Of a stretch of 64,000 nt of DNA, positions 56,674-64,000 are shown one piece after another. The position numbers and the translations under genes were made by a program. The DNA lies in contig JAUCBJ010003096.1 in the NCBI GenBank assembly GCA_032718475.1, forward strand, positions 52,430-116,429, in the 5' to 3' direction. Under the pieces are notes generated by a model. It saw nothing but the letters and a program-made list of their open reading frames with translations. It was not told where the DNA came from and did not search any database. Each line of letters opens with the position of its first letter. The stretch's first letter is position 1. This DNA comes from Nemertoderma westbladi. Taxonomy: Eukaryota > Xenacoelomorpha > Nemertodermatida > Nemertodermatidae.

Positions 56674-58759
56674 ATATATACAGACATTATATTACAGGGA
56701 GGATGGAAGCTTAGCTCCTGGATGGAGGGATTATACAAACTTTATATTACAGGTTGGAAGCTCTGCTCCTGGATGGAGGGATTGTATAGACTTTATATTA
56801 CAGGTAGGAAGCTCTGTTCCTGTATTGCGGGATATATATATACAGACGTTATATTACAGGGAGGATGGAAGCTTAGCTCCTGGATGGAGGGATTATACCG
56901 ACTTTATTTTACAGGTTTGAAGCTCTGCTCCTGTATGGAGGAATATATACAGACTTTATATTACAGGTTGGAAGCTCTGCTCCTGGATTGAGGGATTATA
57001 CAAACTTTATATTACAGGTTGGAAGCTCTGCTCCTGGATGGAGGAATATATACAAACTTTATATTACAGGTTGGAAGCTCTGCTCCTGTATTGCGGGATA
57101 TATAAAGACTTTATATTACAGGAAGGATGGAAGCTTAGCTCCTGGATGGAGGGATTATAAAGACTTTATATTACAGGTTGGAAGCTCTGCTCCTGTATGG
57201 AGGGATATATACAGACTTTATATTACAGGTTGGAAGCTCTGTTCCTGTATTGCGGGATATATATATACAGACATTATTTACAGGGAGGATGGAAGCTTAG
57301 CTCCTGGATGGAGGGATATATACAGACTTTATATTACAGGTTGGAAGCTCTGCTCCTGGATGGAGGGATTATACAAACTTTATATTACAGGTTGAAAGCT
57401 CTGTTCCTGTATTGCGGGATATATAAAGACTTTATATTACAGGAAGGATGGAAGCTTAGCTCCTGGATGGAGGGATATATACAGACTTTATATTACAGGT
57501 TGGAAGCTCTGCTCCTGGATGGAGGGATTATACAAACTTTATATTACAGGTTGGAAGCTCTGCTCCTGGATGGAGGGATTATACAAACTTTATATTACAG
57601 GTTGGAAGCTCAGCTCCTGGATGGAGGGATTATACAAACTTTATATTACAGGTTGGAAGCTCTGTTCCTGTATTGCGGGATATATAAAGACTTTATATTA
57701 CAGGAAGGATGGAAGCTTAGCTCCTGGATGGAGGGATTATACAAACTTTATATTACAGGTTGGAAGCTCTGCTCCTGTATGGAGGGATATATACAGACTT
57801 TATATTACAGGTTGGGAGCTCTGCTCTTGTATGGAGGGATATATACAGACTTTATATTACAGGTTGGAAGCTCTGCTCCTGTATGGAGGGATTATACAAA
57901 CTTTATATTACAGGTTGGAAGCTCTGCTCCTGTATGGAGGGATATATATATACAGACATTATATTACAGGGAGGATGGAAGCTTAGCTCCTGTATGGAGG
58001 GATTATACAAACTTTATATTACAGGTTGGAAGCTCTGCTCCTGTATGGAGGGATATATACAGACTTTATATTACAGGTTGGAAGCTCTGTTCCTGTATTG
58101 CGGGATATATACAGACTTTATATTACAGGTTGGAAGCTCTGCTCCTGTATTGCGGGATATATACAGACTTTATATTACAGGTTGGAAGCTCTGTTCCTGG
58201 ATGGAGGGATTATACAAACTTTATATTACAGGTTGGAAGCTCTGCTCCTGTATAGCGGGATATATACAGACTTTATATTACAGGTTGGATGGAAGCTTAG
58301 CTCCTGGATGGAGGGATTATAAAGACTTTATATTACAGGTTGGAAGCTTTGCTCCTGTATGGAGGGATATATACAGACTTTATATTACAGGTTGGAAGCT
58401 CTGCTCCTGTATTGCGGGATATATACAGACTTTATATTACAGGTTGGATGGAAGCTTAGCTCCTGGATGGAGGGATTATAAAGACTTTATATTACAGGTT
58501 GGAAGCTCTGCTCCTGTATTGCGGGATATATAAAGACTTTATATTACAGGAAGGATGGAAGCTTAGCTCCTGGATGGAGGGATTATACCGACTTTATTTT
58601 ACAGGTTTGAAGCTCTGCTCCTGGATGGAGGGATTGTACAGACTTTATATTACAGGTTGGAGTCTCTGCTCCTGGATGGACGAATATATACAAACTTTAT
58701 ATTACAGGTTGGAAGCTCTGCTCCTGGATGGAGGAATATATACAAACTTTATATTACAG
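56674..58759 (+). repeat. Splice-acceptor/exon-2-derived array, block 2
   Basis: About 40 units, mostly 51 or 52 bp, some about 57 bp with an inserted GGATGG-type segment. Each carries ATTACAG followed by GTTGGAAGCTCTGCTCCTG and GGAGGGATATATACAGAC, that is, the acceptor plus codons for LEALLL-x-GGIYTD. The last unit merges into the functional exon 2. Variants such as TATTGCGGGA recur in several units, showing homogenisation by multi-unit exchange. The long ORFs through it (up to 352 codons) are repeat translations. Confidence 0.95.
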
Positions 58760-58945
58760 GTTGGAAGCTCTGCTCCTGGATGGAGGAATATATACTGACC
58801 TCGACGTTATTACCTTAAAACGCCCAACTGAACTACTTCATTATGAAACCACACTGGGGCGAGATAAATCCGATTGTCTAGGTAACAGAATAATAGTGGC
58901 AAAACAGTCTTCGGCATTCCTACAACTTTATCTGGATTCATACAG
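58760..58945 (+). CDS. Glycosyltransferase, GT32-like, exon 2 (DXD motif)
   Basis: Follows TTATATTACAG (acceptor ending at 58,759) and ends ...TCATACAG before GTTAGT (donor at 58,946); 186 bp, phase 2 in and 2 out. The first codon completes Arg207. The sequence then reads LEALLLDGGIYTDLDVI: the GGIY-x-D-x-D block whose Asp-Leu-Asp (residues about 220-222) is the metal/nucleotide-sugar-binding DXD motif of GT32 enzymes. The rest (DCLGNRIIVAKQSSAFLQLY) matches the family's following helix-strand region. The 5' end of this exon and its splice acceptor form the last unit of the large tandem array immediately upstream. No stop or frameshift is seen. Confidence 0.88.
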
Positions 58946-59078
58946 GTTAGTAATTTGTTAACATTTACTATGATTGTTACACACTGTTGAAACAAATATT
59001 GCTGAAAAGCCCTAAAGTAGAAATTAATTGAAAAGCATCAGGTATCATTATGAGAATTGTATGCCAGAACCAGCATTT

Positions 59079-60313
59079 GTTCCACAAGATTGTGGGGCCA
59101 TAGATCCCATTTTGGCACTTAGAAGGATAATTGAAGAGTTATCAAAAAGAAAGACAGGCATCTGGCTGTTATCTTTGTTGACTTCTTCAAGGCCTTTGAT
59201 TCAGTCTCTCGCTCACGTATGTTCAGCATACTTTCATTATATGGGATTCCTGATAAAATTATTGCAGCAATCAGATCAGTTTACGATGGTTCGACAACAT
59301 TTGTGTCTACTGTTGACTGTGACACAGAACCATATGAAGTGTTATGGGGCGTCCTCCAGGGAGACACACTTGCACCATTCTTGTTCATAATTGTGGTTGA
59401 CTATGTTCTACTCATGTCCTTAGATCATCATCATGATGATGGGGTGATGATAACTCCACCTACTGGCTCCAGAAGTCGAGGAAATCCTGCCAAGTACCTA
59501 ACTGATCTAGACTTTGCTGATGACTTAGGAGTACTCTCAGAATCACTAGAGGGAGCCCAACGGCTCCTCAGCTCATTAGAACAGGCTGCTTCTAGTGTTG
59601 GTCTTTTTATTAACTCCGAAAAGACCAAAATTTTGACAGTTAACTTTGAAAGTCCTCAGCAAGTCTCTGACCATATGAGCATAAGCTCTAAGGATGGTAT
59701 GCTTGAGCATGTGGACGACTTCTGTTACCTGGGATCATGGATCCGGAAGTCAGATGAGGACCTTTGAATACGTAAGGGAAAGGCATGGGCAGCCTTGAAT
59801 AGGCTTTCCAGGATTTAGAAGTCACCGAGAATTAATCGGAAACTTAAGGTCCGATTATTTAGAGCGGCAGTAGTTTCAGTACTCCTCTATGGGAGTCCAT
59901 GCTGGGCTGTAACTGCTGACGACACCAAATCTCTGGATGGCACATTCACAAGAATGCTACGCCGGGTTCATTGTGTCAAGTACAATGCACACATCTCCAA
60001 CCAGACACTATATAACATTGGAGGTGTCTCATTGGTTCCCCAAGCTTGACACTAGAACAAAGTCGACTCCGCTTTGCAGGACATTGCTTTCGCCGTGAGG
60101 ACCAGCCAGTGCATAATCTTGTACTTTGGCAGCCCCATGGAGTGAATAAGCATGGTGGACAGCCCATGACTTTTTGAGACGCATCTTAAAGGACACTGGC
60201 CTTAAATATGCGGATGATCTAGCAAACGACATGGGTGATAGGGAATTGTGGCAGTGCAATTTTGTTGACAAGCCGGCACAGCATTCTTAAAAATGCAGCT
60301 GCGATGCAGCATG
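59079..60313 (+). mobile_element. RTE-like LINE copy E, 5'-truncated
   Basis: In intron 2. It begins within the RT (PILALRRIIEELSK) and has motifs A, B (GVLQGDTLAPF) and C (LDFADDLGVL), with a frameshift near 59,147, a TGA at about 59,767, a TAG at about 59,817 and a late one-base deletion near 60,040. It ends with the family 3' tail GCAGCATGCCGATCCTAGTAAG at about 60,313, which runs straight into copy F. Confidence 0.88.
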
Positions 60314-61658
60314 CCGATCCTAGTAAGTTCCACCTAAGGTCTTTAAAATACCTGAGTGTTTAAAGCTCATCTATCCCATCATAGTAGACATGTACCGAAC
60401 AACAAGAGTCCCACAAGAAATGAAAACAAATAAGTTGGTGCCAGTTCCCAAGAAGGGCAACCTAAAACTCTATGGTTCTTTTCGGGAAATCTCATTGATC
60501 ACGATTGCTGCAAAGCTATACAATAGGATTCTATTAAATCGCATCAGGGATCCCATTGAGAGACTGCTCCGTGGAAATCAGAATGGGTTCCGTAAAGGTC
60601 GTGGGACCATGGAGCCCATTTTGGCACTTAGAAGGATAATTGAAGAATTATCAAAAAAAGAAAGACAGGCATCTGGCTGTTATCTTTGTTGACTTCTTCA
60701 AGGCCTTTGATTCAGTCTCTCGCTCACGTATGTTCAGCATACTTTCATTATATGGGATTCCTGATGAAATTATTGCAGCAATCAGATCAGTATACGATGG
60801 TTCGACAACATTTGTGTCTACTGTTGACGGTGACACAGAACCATTTCAAGTGTTATGGGGCGTCCTCCAGGGAGACACACTTGCACCATTCTTGTTCATA
60901 ATTGTGGTTGACTATGTTCTACTCATGTCCTTAGATCATCATAATGATGATGGGGTGATGATAACTCCACCTACTGGCTCCAGAAGTCGAGGAAATCCTG
61001 CCAAGTACCTAACTGATCTAGACTTTGCTGATGACTTAGGAGTACTCTCAGAATCACTAGAGGGAGCCCAACGGCTCCTCAGCTCATTAGAACATGCTGC
61101 TTCTAGTGTTGGTCTTTTTATTAACTCCGAAAAGACCAAAATTTTGACAGTTAACTTTGAAAGTCCTCAGCAAGTCTCTGATCGGATGAGCATAAGCTCA
61201 AAGGATGGTATGCTTGAGCATGTGGACGACTTCTGTTACCTGGGATCATGGATCCGGAAGTCAGATGAGGACCTTTGAATACGTAAGGGAAAGGCATGGG
61301 CAGCCTTGAATAGGCTTTCCAGGATTTAGAAGTCACCGAGAATTAATCGGAAACTTAAGGTCCGATTATTTAGAGCAGCAGTAGTTCCAGTACTCCTCTA
61401 CGGGAGTACATGCTGGGCTCTAACTGCTGAGGACACCAAATCTCTGGATGGCACATTCACAAGAATGCTACGCCGGGTTCATTGTGTCAAGTACAATGCA
61501 CACATTTCCAACCAGACACTATATAACAGTGGAGGTGTCTCATTGGTTCCCCCAGGCTTGACACTAGAACAAAGTCGACTCCGCTTTGCAGGACATCGTG
61601 AATAAGCATGGTGGACAGCCCATGACTTTGTTGAGACGCATCTTATAGGACACTGGCC
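60314..61658 (+). mobile_element. RTE-like LINE copy F
   Basis: Begins TTCCACCTAAGGTCTTTAAA, the same RT position as copy D at 32,553, and follows the same junction sequence. The ORF pieces 60,390-60,692 and 60,640-61,278 overlap because of a one-base change in an A-run near 60,655. TGA at about 61,276 and TAG at about 61,327 occupy the same positions as in copy E, so E and F share a recent ancestor. It lacks the family 3' tail: about 100 bp inside the C-terminal region is deleted near 61,597 and the copy stops at 61,658. Confidence 0.85.
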
Positions 61659-62454
61659 TAGGAAGCACATTCAAAATTACCAAAAATTTTCTCGAATGTT
61701 ATATTTGAGTTCAATAATCGTAATCAGCATCTAAAAAACCGCTATGTACCACAAATAAAATAATTTAGGAGATTTTATTTAGGAGATTTAGGAGGATTTA
61801 GTGAGCTCAAAATACTGGAGATGGGTGCAAGAAAGGGACCACAGCACAAAAATGAACATAGCTATGTTAATTTAAAATTTAGGAAAAGTCACGAAATATT
61901 GGTTTTTCTCACCAAATGAATTCCAAAAAATATCCTTAAATGACCCCCCCCCCCCCCCCCCCCCGAGCCAAATAGGGTTAAAAGAGCAATATCCTAGTGC
62001 CGTTAAAGGAAAGGATCAGTTTACAGTAACATGTTATTCGAACCAAAACAATAAATGAGAGTCAATTACATGTTACAGTTTAATTTTTGTGATAATGAAA
62101 ATGTATACATAATGTGTGATAATAATTTAACAAACTAAGAATTGCAACTATCAAACTAGTTAGCAACATGTAATTCCGGTAAAATTCCGGCCGGAATTGA
62201 CCCCATTCCGGCAATTCCGGCCGGAACCGGAATCAGGCAAAAACCGCCGAAATTCCGGCCGGAACGGAATTCCGGGACATTCCTAGAACTTTCTATGTAT
62301 GCTTGTCGGAGGTACATTGCTACTGTAGATAGGTAATGAATATAATGAAACGTAGAGAAGCAGTCTCCCTGGAGTAATCCACGCATTTGTTTTATTAGTT
62401 TCGTTAGGCGAAGTCGAAAACACGCATGTTGTTATCCAATATTATCCTTTATTA
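61659..62454. other. Gene-free part of intron 2
   Basis: No supported gene. There is a C tract of about 21 at 61,943-61,964, and a compact cluster of palindromic ATTCCGGCCGGAAT words at 62,173-62,277. Confidence 0.5.
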
Positions 62455-62575
62455 GATTGAAAAGTTAACCGCTGATGCTTCCCTTATAAATCTTTTACAG
62501 GAGTATCGCCCGATAACAAAATCGAAGGCTTTACGAAAGTCATAAAAGCAACATATAGTTTGATTTGGTCTTATC
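62455..62575 (-). pseudogene. Small reverse transcriptase motif-A remnant of another LINE
   Basis: The minus strand reads CCFYDFRKAFDFVIGRYS, with YDFRKAFD matching the F/Y-x-D-x-x-KAFD motif A of non-LTR reverse transcriptases. Only about 40 codons are recognisable. It is not from the RTE-like family in this window, whose motif A is VDFFKAFDSV. Confidence 0.55.
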
Positions 62576-62668
62576 CTGGATCATTTAGGCTGTTGGTGAT
62601 ATCCTTGAGTTATTGGTTAAAGAGCGTGCGGGTTGATTTTGCCACCCCCCCCCCCCCCCCCCCCCCCC

Positions 62669-62975
62669 GTAGCTTGACACTTGAACGGATCTGCAACCAT
62701 TTTGCAGGACAATTTCTTTGTCGCAAGAACCAAACTGTGCACAATCTCGTTATTTGGCAGCCTCATGAAGTATATAAGCATGGTGAACGGACAGCCCATG
62801 ACTTTTTTGATATTTATCTTAATGGACACTGGCCTTGGAGATGCGGATAATCTAGCAAATGTCATGGGTGATAGGGAGTTGTGGCGGCGCAATTTTGTCG
62901 ACAAGCCGGCACATCTTTCTTATTATGTATATAATATATAATGCAGCAGCAATGCAGCATGCCGATGTAGTAGTA
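62669..62975 (+). mobile_element. Diverged RTE-like LINE 3' end, copy G
   Basis: Encodes SLTLERICNHFAGQFLCRKN and VHNLVIWQPHEVYKHG, clearly related to but well diverged from the C-terminus of copies A-F. It ends GCAGCAATGCAGCATGCCGA followed by (TAG)n. A C tract of about 23 (62,645-62,668) lies at its 5' boundary. Confidence 0.8.
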
Positions 62976-63101
62976 GTAGCAGAAAGGGGTTGGAACAGGT
63001 TACATTGCTGATTAAGTTCTATAGTCTCACACATTCACCGATCAATTTATTATTATTATATCGCAAATGCTATGGAACATAATCCTGTTATTTAATTTTA
63101 G

Positions 63102-63423
63102 GAGATATAAACCGAAATGTTGGTTGTGCAATTCAGTATTAACTCCTAATAGGATAGCCCGCGCTAATCGTCACCTCGTAAATATCGATACAACTTTATA
63201 CTCCCTACCTGCCGAGAATTCATTCCAACTCTACTCGCCCGCGCCCATCGACCAACTCTACTCGCCCGCGCCCATCGACTGGTCTAACTTTACGTTCATA
63301 CATTTATGGAACCGTATCTATAGCAACAACATATCGCCGGAATTCATAAAAACTTTGAATACCAGTTTAGGTGCGGTGTTCAGGACTATATATTATGGCT
63401 CGCCCAAACTGTGGGAAATGTGA
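63102..63423 (+). CDS. Glycosyltransferase, GT32-like, exon 3 (C-terminus)
   Basis: Acceptor ATTTTAG ends at 63,101. The first base completes the split codon from exon 2 and the frame runs to TGA at 63,421-63,423. It encodes WLCNSVLTPNRIAR, then IDWSNFTFIHLWNR, which matches the conserved W-x(n)-HLW region near the C-terminus of GT32 enzymes, and ends KTLNTSLGAVFRTIYYG before a short tail. A 27-bp direct duplication (63,228-63,281) repeats QLYSPAPID in frame. With the other exons the protein is about 375 residues, normal for a type II glycosyltransferase. Confidence 0.85.
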
Positions 63424-63760
63424 TCTTTAATACTATTGGTTATTGTTTAGTATAAAGTATGTACATCGCCCGTTTTATGAATGCGAGAATGTTAGTTACT
63501 GTAGTTTGTATTCTTTCTTAAGTTTCGACAGACTGACTATCAGAAGACCGACAGGCAGACTAGATTTATGTAAACGTGAAAACTGACATCAGAAATAAAA
63601 TCACCGACATTTAAAACCCCCAGAGCGAGAATGTTAGTTAGATTTTATTCTTCTCAAGCCTTGACAGACAAACTGACAGAAAGACCGACAGACTTCAGAT
63701 TTGTGACTTTAGTTTAGGTTTTTGGGGTACAAATAAAATCTTGTATTATGTGCGAAAGGG
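63424..63760 (+). promoter_or_regulatory. 3' UTR of the glycosyltransferase with duplicated polyadenylation region
   Basis: After the stop codon, two related blocks (63,482-63,626 and 63,627-63,745) each begin GCGAGAATGTTAGTTA, contain GACAGAC/GACCGACAG words, and reach AATAAAATC (63,593 and 63,733). Each AATAAA is a plausible poly(A) signal, so two alternative 3' ends are possible. Confidence 0.5.
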
Positions 63761-64000
63761 TTAAGTATGGATAAAAAAGGAAAAAAATCATTCTACTTTC
63801 AAAAACATATGTCATTATACTTTTTCGGCATTTACTAATTAACTACTGTACAGAACTACTGCAGCTAATCAATAAATAATTGAGTTGTTTGGTCAAGTAG
63901 ACTTACATTACTAGTATTAGACCAATATACAGACCAACATTACTAATGCTCACAAGGTATTTGTGGTAATTAATTTTTATTTCTAACTCGTTTTTCAACT

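Noticed and set aside
57197-58533. Long ORFs (up to 352 codons) through the block 2 array
   Set aside because: They are translations of 51/52-bp units in successive frames; only the final unit is a real exon start.

Overview
Eukaryotic, AT-rich, transposon-dense DNA, most likely from a marine or aquatic invertebrate. The evidence is a split host gene with canonical GT-AG junctions, two BEL/Pao-type LTR retrotransposon families, APE-type non-LTR retrotransposons, a Penelope-like element, tRNA-derived repeats, foldback elements and many minisatellites. I cannot name the species. Nothing prokaryotic (operons, ribosome binding sites) applies.

The only convincing host gene is a three-exon type II membrane glycosyltransferase of the GT32 / Gly_transf_sug type on the + strand: exon 1 28,993-29,612, exon 2 58,760-58,945, exon 3 63,102-63,423. 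Splice phases match and the joined frame is open (about 375 codons). Intron 1 is about 29 kb, nearly all of it repeats. The most striking feature is an array of about 51 units of about 52 bp. Each unit copies the intron-1 3' splice site plus the first about 36 nt of exon 2, and the real exon 2 is the last unit. The array is now in two blocks (37,056-37,606 and 56,674-58,759).

The blocks are separated by nested insertions: a fragment of a CR1/L2-like non-LTR element (SGNH hydrolase ORF, membrane ORF, 2A-like motif, endonuclease; minus strand), itself interrupted by a 15.7-kb BEL/Pao element (37,844-53,560, minus strand, about 1.19-kb LTRs, 5-bp target duplication CAAGT). This BEL element carries gag-pol and, downstream of pol, an extra zinc-knuckle/basic ORF. 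A second, internally deleted relative lies on the + strand at about 1,235-8,841 and has the same extra ORF.

Other layout: 9.4-10.2 kb L1-type ORF1 remnant; 10.8-15.4 kb RTE-like LINE copies with tRNA-like repeats and a large hairpin; 15.4-17.6 kb gag-protease remnant of a second BEL/Pao family followed by about 640-bp tandem repeats; 19-22.3 kb low-complexity DNA and a Cys-rich/decapeptide-repeat ORF; 22.4-23.2 kb Penelope-like fragment with a GIY-YIG domain; 24.8-28.5 kb foldback/MITE and minisatellite cluster; 29.8-34.1 kb and 59.1-61.7 kb tandem RTE-like LINE copies sharing one junction; 62.4-63.0 kb small LINE remnants.
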